Translations under genes and position numbers: made by a program
Assembly: GCF_025602895.1 (NCBI RefSeq)
Contig: NW_026516574.1
Span: 1-21,089 of the forward strand
DNA: 21,089 nucleotides
Direction: 5' to 3'
Origin: Polychytrium aggregatum
Taxonomy: Eukaryota > Chytridiomycota > Chytridiomycetes > Polychytriales
The notes under the pieces: generated by a model
Seen by the model: the letters and a program-made list of their open reading frames with translations, nothing else
Databases searched by the model: none
Told to the model about the DNA's origin: nothing
In this document: in pieces, positions 7,569 to 16,481 of the stretch
How the letters are laid out: each line of letters begins with the position of its first letter
Numbering within the stretch: the stretch's first letter is position 1

Positions 7569-7575
7569 TAACATC

Positions 7576-7587
7576 ATTTTGAACGCT
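7576..7587 (+). other. Element C primer binding site, self-priming type
   Basis: ATTTTGAACGCT begins 2 nt after the LTR end and is a perfect 12-nt complement of AGCGTTCAAAAT at 7366-7377, which starts 39 nt after the first base of the TATA box. In the Tf1/sushi group the 5' end of the mRNA folds back on the PBS and is cleaved to prime reverse transcription, with no tRNA. No TGG start, as needed for a tRNA CCA end, is present at the LTR end. Confidence 0.7.
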
Positions 7588-7644
7588 CCCTCTTGGCTTC
7601 CCGGCCTTTCTTCTTCTTTCGCCTCTCTTTCCCTACTCGATCCG

Positions 7645-8598
7645 ATGGCTGAGCCTGCTGCACCCCCTGCAGACCTCAATGCGTATCTGGCGCGCATGGA
7701 GGAGCGTATGAACGCCCTCATGACCCAGAACGCTGCTCTCCATCGTCAGATCCAAGATCTGCAAGCTCCCGCCGCCGCTCCCCGCCAGGTCTACCAGGTG
7801 AACAAGCCCAAGGAGTTCCTAGGTTCCCGGGACGAGACGACGGCCTTCCTCGCCCAATGCCACCTCGTTTTCCTCGCCGATCCCGCTTTCTTCGCGCCCG
7901 AGCGCCAGAAGGTCCTCTACGCCACCTCCTTCCTCCGCGGCGAAGCCTTCAAGTGGTACGAGGCCGCCTTCTACATGGCCAACCGCTTCCCCGCTTCCTT
8001 CGCCGATTTCGAAGTTGCCCTCAAGTCGACCTTCGGTGAGGAAACGGCCTCCTCCCAAAATAAGGCCCTCAAGGACCTCAAGCGCTTGGTTCAACTTAAG
8101 TCCTGCCAAGCCTTCGCCACCCGCTTCGTCCAGCTCGCCGCCCGCGTCCAGACTGATGAACCCACCAAGATGCACTTCTTCAAGGAGGGTCTGAAGTCGG
8201 AAGTCAAGTTCCACCTGATCGGTCTCCGCCCCGCTCCCGCTTCCTTGCCTGAGTTGATCAAGGCAGCGGTCGAGTACGACGATGCCCTTCATCGTCTCAA
8301 GGTCTCCTCCCGTTCCCAACCTCCTCCTCCTTCTTCTCGCTCTGCTCCCCATCACCACCATTCTCCCGCGCATGTTTCTTCTTCCTCCTCTTCTGCACCC
8401 ACTCCCATGGACCTTGACTCTGTCTCGGTCCGCCCTGCTAAGCTCTCCGACGTCGAGAAAAAGCGACGTCGTGAGCAGGGTCTCTGCTTGTACTGCGGGG
8501 AAAAGTCTTGTCCCGGCAGTCGCGATGTTCAGCAGTGCCCGGTTCTGGTCAAACGGAACTCGGGAAATGCCCACAGCCGAGCAGCACCTCGCAAGTAA
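7645..8598 (+). CDS. gag: Element C gag
   Basis: This is a Gag polyprotein of 317 residues from the ATG at 7645 (MAEPAAPPADLNAYL), the first ATG after the PBS. The frame is open further upstream but has no ATG there. The N-terminus is a likely coiled coil (YLARMEERMNALMTQNAALH). A Retrotrans_gag capsid domain follows (FLRGEAFKWYEAAF, FATRFVQLAARVQ, FFKEGLKSEVKFHLIGLRP). A Ser/Pro/His-rich linker then leads to PMDLDSVSVRPAKLSD and a Cys cluster. The cluster CLYCGEKSCPGSRDVQQC is C-x2-C-x4-C-x8-C, without the His of the usual CCHC knuckle, which is unusual. It overlaps pol, which lies in the -1 frame. The stop TAA at 8596-8598 is in the loop of the frameshift stem. Confidence 0.88.
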   Translation: MAEPAAPPADLNAYLARMEERMNALMTQNAALHRQIQDLQAPAAAPRQVYQVNKPKEFLGSRDETTAFLAQCHLVFLADPAFFAPERQKVLYATSFLRGEAFKWYEAAFYMANRFPASFADFEVALKSTFGEETASSQNKALKDLKRLVQLKSCQAFATRFVQLAARVQTDEPTKMHFFKEGLKSEVKFHLIGLRPAPASLPELIKAAVEYDDALHRLKVSSRSQPPPPSSRSAPHHHHSPAHVSSSSSSAPTPMDLDSVSVRPAKLSDVEKKRRREQGLCLYCGEKSCPGSRDVQQCPVLVKRNSGNAHSRAAPRK

Positions 8599-8617
8599 GC
8601 GAGGTGGTCTGTTCGGC
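8562..8617 (+). promoter_or_regulatory. Element C gag-pol -1 frameshift signal
   Basis: The gag codons TCG GGA AAT give the slippery heptamer G GGA AAT (8562-8568) in phase. After a 7-nt spacer, GCCGAGCAG (8576-8584) pairs with CTGTTCGGC (8609-8617), with one G-U. This is continuous with CACCTCGC (8585-8592) pairing with GCGAGGTG (8599-8606), with a 2-nt bulge (GT, 8607-8608). The result is a 17-bp stem with a 6-nt loop, AAGTAA, which holds the gag stop. A -1 slip yields GKCPQPSSTSQV and the pol frame. Confidence 0.85.
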
Positions 8618-11318
8618 GATACGAACATCTTCCCCCTCTGACTCGTCATTATCGGACGATAAGCTTCTTCTTCCGGCCACCCTTATCGTCATGAGTCTTT
8701 CTGGCCCGGTCTCCATCTCCCTTTCTGTTTTCATTGATGATGGATGCACCGCTCTTGCCCTCATTGATCCTGCCTTTGCGGATCTCCATAAACTCTCTCT
8801 TATCCCTCTTTCTACTCCTTACTCCGTTTCCCTTGCTGATGGTTCCTCGGCCGGTTTCATTCGCTTCCAAACCGTGCCTTTGACTCTGACCATTGGTTCC
8901 CACACCGAGTCGATTTCTTTTCTTGTGACTCGACTCTCCACCACTCCCATCACTCTTGGTCTTCCCTGGATGCGCTTGCATAATCCAGTTGTCAATTGGA
9001 AGTCCCTCTCCCTTTCCTTCTCCGATCCCTCTTGCCTTGCTGATGGACACATCCTCGCGGATGTCTCTGCTTCTTCCTTGGACACTTCGTCCACTTCCGG
9101 CTCTTTGCCTCCCCCTTCGGGCACTTCGCCTTTGACTCCTCCTCCCTTCGGTCCTTCCCTTACACCGGTTCCCTCCTTTGGCACTTCGCCTTCCCTTTCT
9201 TCCCGCCTTGACTCTGCTTCGCTTTCTGAAGAGCCAACGGCTTTATCTTCACCCGACATTGAGCTCGTTAATGCGGCGAGTCTTCTCCGTCTTGCACGGG
9301 AAGACAAGCTCGACATTTTCGCTGCCCAAATGGATATCCGTCCTCCTTCGCCGGAGACGTATCCTACGGTGTCGATAAGGTCCGTGCTCACGACGAAGGT
9401 GTATGCCGAGTCTGGCACCCCTGTTGACTCTCGAGGTGTCCCGCTCAAATACAATGAGTTTGGCGACGTTTTCAGCCTCAAGTCTGACCCTCCTTCTTCC
9501 TTGCCTCCTCATCGTCCGTATGACTTGTCTATTGAGTTTGTACGGACCGAGGATGGAAAGGAACCTCGTTTGCCAAAGCCGGGGAAAGTCTATCCTTTGT
9601 CCCCGGCCGAGGAATCTGCTCTTTCGGAGTATCTGACCAACGCCCTCGCACGTGGTTGGATCTCCAAATCCTCTTCTCCCGTTGGTGCTCCCTGCTTCTT
9701 CGTGAAGAAGCCCAATGGTGGTCTTCGCCTTTCGTCGACTACCGGGGCCTCAATGCCATCACGAAGAAGAACCGTTACCCTCTTCCCCTCTTCCAGGATC
9801 TTCTGGATAAACTTTCTTCTGCCCGCGTCTTCTCACACCTTGACCTTCCGGATGCTTACCACTTGGTTCGTGTCAAGAAGGGCGATGAGTGGAAGACTGC
9901 TTTTGTTTGCAAATCTGGCTCATTTGAGTACAACGTTATCCCCTTTGGTCTTTCGAATGCCCCCGCTGCTTTCCAGTTTTTTATGAACGACATCTTCTCG
10001 GACCTCCTTGGTGTCTGTGTTGTCATTTATCTTGACGACATCCTGATCTTCTCAAAAGATCCCCAGGAGCATGAGGAGCATGTTAAGCTTGTTCTTTCTC
10101 GCCTTCGTGAACACTCCCTTAAGGTCAATCCGGCCAAGTGTTCTTTTGACCTTTCTGAAGTTGATTTTCTCGGCATGATCATTTCTGCCGATGGCATCAA
10201 AATGGACCCTGCCAAGGTCGAGGCCGTTTCCCTTTGGCCTGTTCCCTCTTCTGCTCGCGACATCCAAGTTTTTATTGGTTTCGCAAACTTTTACCGCCGC
10301 TTCGTCAAGGACTTTTCCTGCACTTGCTCGTCCTTTGACTTCACTCACCACCAAATCCTCCACCTTCTCTTGGTCTCCCGAGGCCCAAGAGGCTTTTGAT
10401 TCTCTTAAACGTTCTTTCACTTCCGCTCCTATCCTTCGTTACTTTGATTTCTCCAAACCCGCTGTCATCGAGCCCGATGCTTCTGACTTTGCTTTGGGTG
10501 CCGTCCTTTCCCAGTTTGACCCTGACGGCGCTCTTCACCCCGTTGCTTTTCACTCTCGGCAATTCCGTCCCGCCGAGGTGAATTATGACACTCACGACAA
10601 AGAGCTCCTTGCCATTGTCGATTCCTTCACTGCCTGGCGTCATTACTTGATGGCTGCCGACCCCGATCATCCCACTCTTGTCTTCTCTGATCACCAGAAC
10701 CTTACCCGGTTCACTTCCGCTTCTCAACTTTCTCGCCGCCAGTTCCGGTGGGCCCAATTCCTTTCTGACTTTGCTTTCCGCATTTACCACCGCCCTGGTC
10801 GCCTCAACACCAAAGCCGATGCTCTCAGTCGCCGTTCTGACTTTGAGATAAAGCCTGGTGACTCCCTCCACTCCACCAACTTCCTTCAGCTGTTCGAGTC
10901 TATTTCTCTCGACAGCATCACTGTTATCGGCTCGAATCCCGACTTTCTTTCCGAGATTCGAGCTGCCACCCTTTCTTGTTCCCTTCTTTCTGACTTTAAC
11001 GCCAAACGTCTTGATGGCGATTACTCCTTCCGTGACGGTCTCCTTTACTTTAAAGACCTGATCGTTGTCCCTTCTCCCGAGCTCCAGCTCAAAGTGTTTG
11101 AGCAACGTCACTGCTCCGCTGCCGCTGGTCACTTTGGTCTTGCCAAGACCGTTGAGCTCATCTCCCGGGACTTTCACTGGCCCCGGCTTCGTAAGTCTGT
11201 GCGTCGCTTCATTGCTAATTGTGAAGCGTGCCAGCGAGCCAAGCCGTCCCGTCACTCCCCTTATGGTTTACTTCATCCTCTCCCCGTTCCTTCCGAACGT
11301 TGGTGGGACCTGTCGATG

Positions 11319-11323
11319 GACTT
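11319..11323 (+). repeat. Target site duplication of D2, left copy (GACTT)
   Basis: GACTT precedes TGTAGGAG and is repeated directly after the right LTR at 16797-16801. Five bp is the usual Ty3/gypsy duplication size. Confidence 0.95.
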
Positions 11324-11632
11324 TGTAGGAGATGGTATCTCCGACGCTGTGCTGCGCGTACTGCGCGTACTGCGCGGCGCAGTGGGTCGTGACCTGTGCT
11401 GCGCTTTGCGTTTTCACGCACCGCAGGCAGGCCACCGCAGGGTATACCTGCGGGTTGCCCCCGTTCCCCCCGTTTGTCTGGAGTTCGGTTTTATCGTGAA
11501 TAAACGTAAGTGCTCCCCGAGCTCACCCGTCCGCTAGAGTAGCCTAGCACCGCCCTGTTCTGCCCCGTCCTGTCTTGTCTTGTACCCCCTCCCTCCCCGT
11601 CTTGCCCCAACGTCCCAGTAGTGGACGTTACA
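11324..11632 (+). repeat. D2 5' LTR
   Basis: A 309-bp LTR with TGTA...TACA ends. It has GGAGAT-GGT-ATCTCC at 11328-11342, a tandem CTGCGCGTA at 11352-11369 running into the palindrome ACTGCGC-G-GCGCAGT (11369-11383), CCGCAGG-GTATA-CCTGCGG at 11435-11453, and AATAAA at 11499-11504. Unlike the A, B, C and E LTRs it has no TATAAATAG-type box. Confidence 0.95.
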
Positions 11633-11754
11633 TGGTAGCATCGGAAATCCTCGTCTTGTTTTCGTCCTGTTTGTCCTCTTTCTAGATCCTCAAGCTGGAT
11701 CCCGCCTCTCTTGCCGACCGACTCTCCTCTCTGTCCCTGGAGCCTGCCCCTGCC
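11632..11754 (+). other. D2 leader with short ORF or possible intron before gag
   Basis: An ATG formed across the LTR/PBS joint (11632-11634) is in frame with gag but meets TAG at 11683-11685 after 17 codons. The stretch from GTAGCA at 11635 to CTCTTTCTAG at 11685 has GT...AG ends and a pyrimidine tract, and could be a 51-nt intron. Removing it joins that ATG to an open gag frame (ILKLDPASLADRLSSL) that resembles the A gag N-terminus. No good branch site is evident, so this is speculative; otherwise it is a short upstream ORF. Confidence 0.35.
11633..11644 (+). other. D2 primer binding site (tRNA type)
   Basis: TGGTAGCATCGG starts directly after the LTR end. The first 7 nt fit a tRNA ending GCTACCA, such as initiator Met. 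A carries the same site with one extra C. Confidence 0.6.
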
Positions 11755-12576
11755 ATGAGCAACCCCCGCCCACTTCCGGAAGCCTTCCTCAAGACCTTCC
11801 GTGCCCCAGTGTTTACTGGGAAGAGCCGCTCCTCCTCGGTGGAGGACTGGCTGCAGCAACTCGAGGACTACCTCGATGCTGCCCAAGTCGCCCCCACCCA
11901 CCACATCGTCGCCGCCAAGCTCTGCTTAAAGGACCAGGCGTACCGTTGGTACCGCCGCCAAGGGTTCGACGAGCAGAGCGAAGGTGTGTTTGACGACTTC
12001 AAGGACCGCCTCCGTCGCCGCTTCGGCAGCCCCAATGCTGAACTCATTGCCCGTGACAAGCTATACTCTCTCGTGCAGCGTGGTTCTGTGACCCGCTACA
12101 TCGAGGAGTTTGAAGACCTCTCCTCCCAGATTGAGGAGCTGGGCTCTGCTGATGCGATGTACCTCTTCCAGAAGGGCCTCAAGCCCAAGATCAGAGAGTA
12201 CATCGCCAGCAACCCTGATGCCCGCAAGTCCCTGGACGTGATGATGGACGTTGCCGAGAACCTCGACAACGTCCAGTACCATGGCCGCCAGTTCTACCCG
12301 CAGCTGGCAGGCGGCCATCGGTCTCATCACGTCCCAGCCCGTCCGCCTCGCCCGGCCCCGCCCGCAAGACCCATGCCTGAGCCCATGGACGTTGACGTCA
12401 ACGCCATGGAGGCTCGTGGCCCTCCCCGCTCCCGGTTCCAGCAAGCTGCCACTGTCTCCCCCAAGGACAGACAGAAGCAGGAGGACCTCCGCCATGGTTC
12501 CTGCTTCTTCTGTCACCGACCGGGACACCAGGCCAAGGAGTGCCCCATGAAGTCGGGAAACGGCCGACCCTACTAG
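11755..12576 (+). CDS. gag: D2 gag
   Basis: An intact Gag of 273 residues starting [11 protein letters not shown]. The capsid domain has [60 protein letters not shown] and [14 protein letters not shown], all typical of Retrotrans_gag. A Pro/Arg-rich linker with [12 protein letters not shown] leads to one canonical CCHC knuckle, [14 protein letters not shown], near 12510-12545. The ATG at 11755 was chosen as the first gag ATG after the in-frame TAG at 11683, though the frame is open back to that stop. The gag stop (TAG, 12574-12576) lies inside the frameshift stem, and pol overlaps in the -1 frame. Confidence 0.92.
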   Translation: MSNPRPLPEAFLKTFRAPVFTGKSRSSSVEDWLQQLEDYLDAAQVAPTHHIVAAKLCLKDQAYRWYRRQGFDEQSEGVFDDFKDRLRRRFGSPNAELIARDKLYSLVQRGSVTRYIEEFEDLSSQIEELGSADAMYLFQKGLKPKIREYIASNPDARKSLDVMMDVAENLDNVQYHGRQFYPQLAGGHRSHHVPARPPRPAPPARPMPEPMDVDVNAMEARGPPRSRFQQAATVSPKDRQKQEDLRHGSCFFCHRPGHQAKECPMKSGNGRPY

Positions 12577-12598
12577 GTGGCTCTGGAGCCCTAGTAGG
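12555..12598 (+). promoter_or_regulatory. D2 gag-pol -1 frameshift signal
   Basis: The gag codons TCG GGA AAC give G GGA AAC (12555-12561) in slippery phase. After a 7-nt spacer a perfect 9-bp stem follows: CCTACTAGG (12569-12577) with CCTAGTAGG (12590-12598), closing a 12-nt loop that can form a further short stem (GCT/AGC). The gag TAG is in the 5' arm. A slip gives [11 protein letters not shown] and opens the pol frame. GGGAAAC is a slippery sequence known from several retroviruses. Confidence 0.88.
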
Positions 12599-15500
12599 AG
12601 ACCAACGCCGTGGATTGCTCAATGCAGTCCACGCGTCTCCAGAGGAAGTTCACCTCGCCCCCTCCCCCGAAGGAGAAACAAACCAAGTGTTGTGCGTCGT
12701 GCGAGAGGTGCATGGTGGCGCAAGCCGCCTGCCTCTCCACGAACGTGAAGAGAAAACCAAAATTGAAAACCAAAACAAAAAAGAAAATCAAGAACCCTTG
12801 AGGGACAGGACCGCCTGTGCCCTCACCCCTGTCAAGTCGTGTGTGTCGGATGCTTCCGACATGTGTCCGCAAGCCGTGGACGTCGTGTGCAATGGCGTGC
12901 TGACGCCGCAGGCCCCCGCAATGGCCGAACCCTATCCAAAATGTCCGAGTGGCCGTGATGAAGCCAACCAAGACCAAGTGTCGCCCGTTCCCCCAAGTCA
13001 AGTCATGGTGCAGGAGGCTGTGCAGGAGGACCATGAAGAGTCCCTGCTGTACCTCCCTGCCACCGTCCAAGGTCACACCGTCCGAATGATGGTGGACTCT
13101 GGAGCAAGCTGCAACTTTGTCAGCAGACGCTTGCTCCAGGAGCTCAACATACATGCAACCAAGAAGAAGTCGCCGATGAGTGTGGCGCTTGCAGACGATC
13201 GTGTGCAGCAGTGCACACACCAAGTGGTCCTGCGAGTGGCCCTCCATCCCAAGTACCATCCTGTCCTGTTGTTCCAAGTGATCGACACCAAGTTCGATGC
13301 CATCCTCGGCATGAGCTGGCTTGCTCGTGCCGAGCCGACTCCAGTCGTCGACTGGAAAGGCCGCACTGTCCGTGTTGGCCCTGACATTGTCCTGCAGGGC
13401 ATGGCCTCACCCAACATGCCACCTCTCCTCTCAGCCATGCAATTCAAGAGGCTGATCAAGAAGGACACGTCGTTCCTCTGTGTCGTGCGTGAGGTCGACG
13501 ACACCGACCAAGCCGGTCCCGGTCCCCCGCCTGTGGTGACCAAGCTGCTCGACGAGTACAAGGACGTATTCCCCGACCAGTTGCCACAATGCCTGCCACC
13601 CCAACGCACCGTCGATCATCGCATCGACATCGAACCAGGCTCGTCGCCTCCGTCAAGACCGACGTACCAACTGTCGCTGACGGAGATGGACGAACTCAAG
13701 CGCCAGTTGGATGACCTCCTCGCCCATGGGTTCATCCGCCCGAGCCAGTCACCGTATGGTGCACCAGTGCTCTTTGTCAAGAAGAAAGAAGGTGATCTCA
13801 GGATGTGCGTCGACTATCGCGCACTAAACAAACAGACCATCAAGAACACCTACCCGTTGCCCAGGATCGACGAGTTGATGGATCGTCTGAGTGGAGCAAA
13901 GGTCTTTAGCAAGATAGACCTCCGCTCAGGCTACCATCAGATCCGCATCCACGAGGATGATGTCCACAAGACCGCCTTCAGGACTCGCTACGGACTGTAC
14001 GAGTTCCTAGTGCTGCCGTTCGGATTGACGAACGCACCTGCCACGTTCATGCAGCTGATGAACGATGTGTTCCGCCAAGAGCTCGACAACTCTGTCATCG
14101 TGTACCTGGATGATATCCTTGTGTACAGCAAGGATGAAGCGACCCATGAAGGTCATGTCGCCCGCGTGCTGGCCAAGCTACGCGAGCACAAGTTGTATGC
14201 CAAACTGTCCAAGTGTGAGTTCTTCAAGAATCAAGTCCCGTTCCTGGGACACGTTGTCTCAGGAAGAGGAATCGAAGTCGACCCCGCCAAGGTCAAGTCT
14301 GTGGTCGAGTGGCCGCCGCTCGCATGCGTCTCTGACGTGCAGTCGTTTCTCGGTCTCGTCAACTACTACCGCCGATTCATCCCCGATCTGGCGCGCACTG
14401 CCGGTCCACTCACAGACCTACTCCGCAAAGAGTGCCCCTTCGTGTGGGACCACCCACAACGCCAAGCGTTCGAGACCCTCAAGCACGCCTTGACGAACGC
14501 TCCTGTCCTCGCTGTGTTCGACCCGAACACGGATGTCTCCGTGCACACCGACGCCTCCGACTTTGCGGTGGGAGCTGTTTTGATGCAGGAGGGAAGGCCC
14601 GTTGCCTTCGAGTCGCGCAAACTGTCCCAACACGAGATCAACTATCCCGTGCACGAGAAGGAGCAGCTTGCGATCATCTACGCGCTGCAGAAGTTCCGAG
14701 TGTACCTCCACGGTACCGCCAAGCCCTTCAAGATTGTGACGGACCACCAGTCACTGCGTTACCTCGACACCAAGAAGAACCTGAGCCGACGCCAAGCGCG
14801 ATGGATGGAGTTCCTCGCCGAGTACAACTACGAGGTTGTATACCAGAAAGGCAAACTCAATGTGGTGCCTGACGCACTGTCCCGACGCCCCGACTACCAA
14901 TTGGCGTCACTGTACGAGTCGACTGTCAGTGTCGACAACACGATGCTGGATGTTGTCCGAGACAACATCGCCAACGACAAACAGTTCGGAGAACTGTTCC
15001 GAAAGGTGTCTAAGCTCCCCAAGGACGACGAATCATCCGAGTACACAGTGCGTGATGGCCTGCTCCTCCTGAAGAAGGACAGCCGTGTCTGTGTGCCGGA
15101 CATTCCGTCGTTGAAGACCAAGTTGCTCCAAGAGGTCCACGACTCGCCCCTCGCTGGACACTTTGGAGTCGAGAAGACATACGACCGACTGGCCAAAGTC
15201 GCATACTGGCCTGGAATGAAGCGCACCGTCGAGAAGTACATCGAGTCCTGCCATACCTGCAAGATGGTCAAGTCACGCACGACCCGAGAGCAAGGATTGC
15301 TGCAACCCCTGCCTGTTCCCGACCGCCCCTGGACCAGCATGTCCATGGATCTCATCACGCATCTACCGACGACCAAGTTGGACCACGATGCAATCGCTGT
15401 CTTTGTCGACAGGTTCAGCAAGATGGCACACTTTGTGCCGTGCCAGACGACATGCTCCGCGCCTGACCTTGCACTGCTGTTCTTCAAGCATGTGTTCAAG

Positions 15501-15896
15501 CACCACGGCCTCCCAAAGTCCATCGTCAGTGATCGAGACCCCCGATTCACCTCCTTGTTTTGGACAAGTCTGTTCGACCATCTCGGCACCAAGCTGAACA
15601 TGTCAACCTCGCACCACCAACAAACGGATGGACAGTCCGAGCGGACGATCCGCACCCTCGAGCAATACCTGAGGACATACGCCTCGACCAGCCAAGACGA
15701 CTGGGACATACAGCTGAGTCATGCAGAGTTTGCATACAACACCGCCAAGTCGAGCACAACTGGCTTGAGCCCCTTTGAGGCGCTCTACGGATTCCAGCCT
15801 GATGTTCCCACCTCCTTGACACTGACCGAGTCCACGGCTGGATTGCCTCCCAAACCAAGTGCCTTGTCAAAGATCATCAAGTCCGACACAAGATGA
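12555..15896 (+). CDS. pol: D2 pol: protease, RT, RNase H, integrase core
   Basis: Pol is read after a -1 shift from gag; the first in-frame ATG (12540) lies before the slip and is not needed. A linker with a Lys/Glu/Asn-rich patch precedes the protease ([13 protein letters not shown], Asp at 13095; [13 protein letters not shown]). RT has [32 protein letters not shown] and YLDD at 14103-14114. RNase H has [31 protein letters not shown] and [10 protein letters not shown]. Integrase has the HHCC domain (GHFGVEKT to CHTCK) and the triad at 15348 (MDLITHLP), 15531 (SDRDPRF) and 15639 (DGQSERT), with a D-x35-E spacing. The frame stops early at 15894-15896, because one base appears lost near 15876. 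The remaining C-terminus continues in other frames. Confidence 0.93.
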   Translation, partial: GKRPTLLGGSGALVGDQRRGLLNAVHASPEEVHLAPSPEGETNQVLCVVREVHGGASRLPLHEREEKTKIENQNKKENQEPLRDRTACALTPVKSCVSDASDMCPQAVDVVCNGVLTPQAPAMAEPYPKCPSGRDEANQDQVSPVPPSQVMVQEAVQEDHEESLLYLPATVQGHTVRMMVDSGASCNFVSRRLLQELNIHATKKKSPMSVALADDRVQQCTHQVVLRVALHPKYHPVLLFQVIDTKFDAILGMSWLARAEPTPVVDWKGRTVRVGPDIVLQGMASPNMPPLLSAMQFKRLIKKDTSFLCVVREVDDTDQAGPGPPPVVTKLLDEYKDVFPDQLPQCLPPQRTVDHRIDIEPGSSPPSRPTYQLSLTEMDELKRQLDDLLAHGFIRPSQSPYGAPVLFVKKKEGDLRMCVDYRALNKQTIKNTYPLPRIDELMDRLSGAKVFSKIDLRSGYHQIRIHEDDVHKTAFRTRYGLYEFLVLPFGLTNAPATFMQLMNDVFRQELDNSVIVYLDDILVYSKDEATHEGHVARVLAKLREHKLYAKLSKCEFFKNQVPFLGHVVSGRGIEVDPAKVKSVVEWPPLACVSDVQSFLGLVNYYRRFIPDLARTAGPLTDLLRKECPFVWDHPQRQAFETLKHALTNAPVLAVFDPNTDVSVHTDASDFAVGAVLMQEGRPVAFESRKLSQHEINYPVHEKEQLAIIYALQKFRVYLHGTAKPFKIVTDHQSLRYLDTKKNLSRRQARWMEFLAEYNYEVVYQKGKLNVVPDALSRRPDYQLASLYESTVSVDNTMLDVVRDNIANDKQFGELFRKVSKLPKDDESSEYTVRDGLLLLKKDSRVCVPDIPSLKTKLLQEVHDSPLAGHFGVEKTYDRLAKVAYWPGMKRTVEKYIESCHTCKMVKSRTTREQGLLQPLPVPDRPWTSMSMDLITHLPTTKLDHDAIAVFVDRFSKMAHFVPCQTTCSAPDLALLFFKHVFKHHGLPKSIVSDRDPRFTSLFWTSLFDHLGTKLNMSTSHHQQTDGQSERTIRTLEQYLRTYASTSQDDWDIQLSHAEFAYNTAKSSTTGLSPFEALYGFQPDVPTSLTLTESTAGLPPKPSALSKIIKSDTR

Positions 15897-16472
15897 TCGC
15901 CGACGCGCTCACGGATGCGCAACAAGTGATGGCGAAGTACTACGACCGCCGACACCAGGATGTCCTCCTTTGAAGTTGGAGACCTTGTCTACCTGGACGC
16001 CGACAACATCAAGGTCCCCGAAGCCCAGTCAAAGAAGTTGTTGCCCAAGTACCGAGGACCGTTCAAGATAGCGGCCCGACCCAGTCCCCTCAACTACCTG
16101 TTGGACTTGCCACCTGGAAGCAAGCTCCATCCTGTCTTCCATGTGTCCAAGCTGCGTCGCCACACGACCCGCAGTCCAGCACAGTTCCCCGACGCCGACG
16201 AAGGTGTCCCGGACGACGCACCACTGGAAGACGACCTCGGACAATACTATACTCAAGAATATGAAGTCGAAAGGATCGTGAGGCACAAGAAAGTGGCTGA
16301 TGGGTCACTTCGGTTTTATGTCAAGTGGGTTGGTTACCCACACTCGGGCAACACATGGCAAACACTGGAGGACTTGTCCCATGCACCCGAGGAGCTGAGT
16401 AAATACGGTAAACACCTCGAGGAGCCCCAAATAAAGAGCACACGCAGGGCTCCTCGCAGGAAGCCTTCTTAA
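15897..16472 (+). pseudogene. D2 pol C-terminus: integrase tail and chromodomain, after frame break
   Basis: From about 15876 to 15960 the homologous reading ([28 protein letters not shown]) is in the next frame. An apparent extra C near 15965 returns it to the original frame, giving FEVGDLVYLDADNI, the GPY/F module (KYRGPFKIAARPSPLNYLLD, HPVFHVSKLRR) and a chromodomain (YEVERIVRHKK, RFYVKWVGYPHSGNTWQ), ending at TAA 16470-16472. The two one-base shifts cancel, so a single repair of each would give a continuous pol. Part of this stretch (16072-16248) is identical to D1. Confidence 0.85.
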
Positions 16473-16481
16473 GTGTGGGAG
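16473..16481 (+). other. D2 polypurine tract (weak)
   Basis: GTGTGGGAG directly precedes the 3' LTR and follows the pol stop. It is short and interrupted by T, so it is a weak candidate placed mainly by position. Confidence 0.4.

Larger units (their letters stand above)
6783..7573 (+). repeat. Element C 5' LTR
   Basis: A 791-bp LTR with TGTTA...TAACA inverted ends. The left limit is exact, because D1 identity to D2 stops at 6782. The right limit is set by the terminal TAACA and by a PBS-like sequence 2 nt later. It contains two TGA(C/G)TCA sites, CCAAT boxes, TATAAATAG at 7327-7335, AATAAA at 7385-7390 and five small hairpins in the R-U5 part. It is nearly twice as long as the other LTRs here and strongly pyrimidine-rich on the plus strand. 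Confidence 0.8.
8562..11323 (+). pseudogene. pol: Element C pol, N-terminal part: protease, RT, RNase H, start of integrase
   Basis: Pol is entered by the -1 shift from gag. The protease has VFIDDGCTALALID (DDG for DSG) and ITLGLPWMRLHNPVVNW. A Ser/Pro-rich linker (about 9050-9250) follows. RT has GAPCFFVKKPNGGLRL, FVDYRGLNAI, SHLDLPDAYH and YLDD at 10028-10039. RNase H has EPDASDFALGAVLSQ, DKELLAI, FSDHQNL and KADALSRRSD. Integrase begins with the HHCC domain (GHFGLAKT to CEACQRAK) and is cut at 11319-11323, in the codon of the first catalytic Asp (SMDF), by D2. Frame breaks are a one-base loss near 9731 and a one-base gain near 10309, which compensate each other. The frame then runs by chance into the D2 LTR up to 11537. 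Removing D2 and one GACTT (5478 bp, a multiple of 3) rejoins the frame to 16802. Confidence 0.88.

Noticed and set aside
7819..8649. Antisense open frame (276 codons) opposite C gag
   Set aside because: Shadow of gag, which has the capsid domain in the sense direction.
10341..11255. Long antisense open frame (304 codons) opposite C RNase H/integrase
   Set aside because: No recognisable domain. It is a mirror of the biased codon use of C pol on the other strand.
10191..11537. C pol frame taken as a distinct integrase with a new C-terminus
   Set aside because: The last 70 or so codons are the D2 LTR read by chance; the true continuation is at 16802.
12591..13277. Antisense open frame (228 codons) opposite D2 protease linker
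   Set aside because: Low-complexity Phe/Val-rich stretch is the complement of a Lys/Glu/Asn-rich linker in pol.
14894..15709. Long antisense open frame (271 codons) opposite D2 integrase
   Set aside because: The sense strand has full integrase motifs; the antisense product has no domain features.
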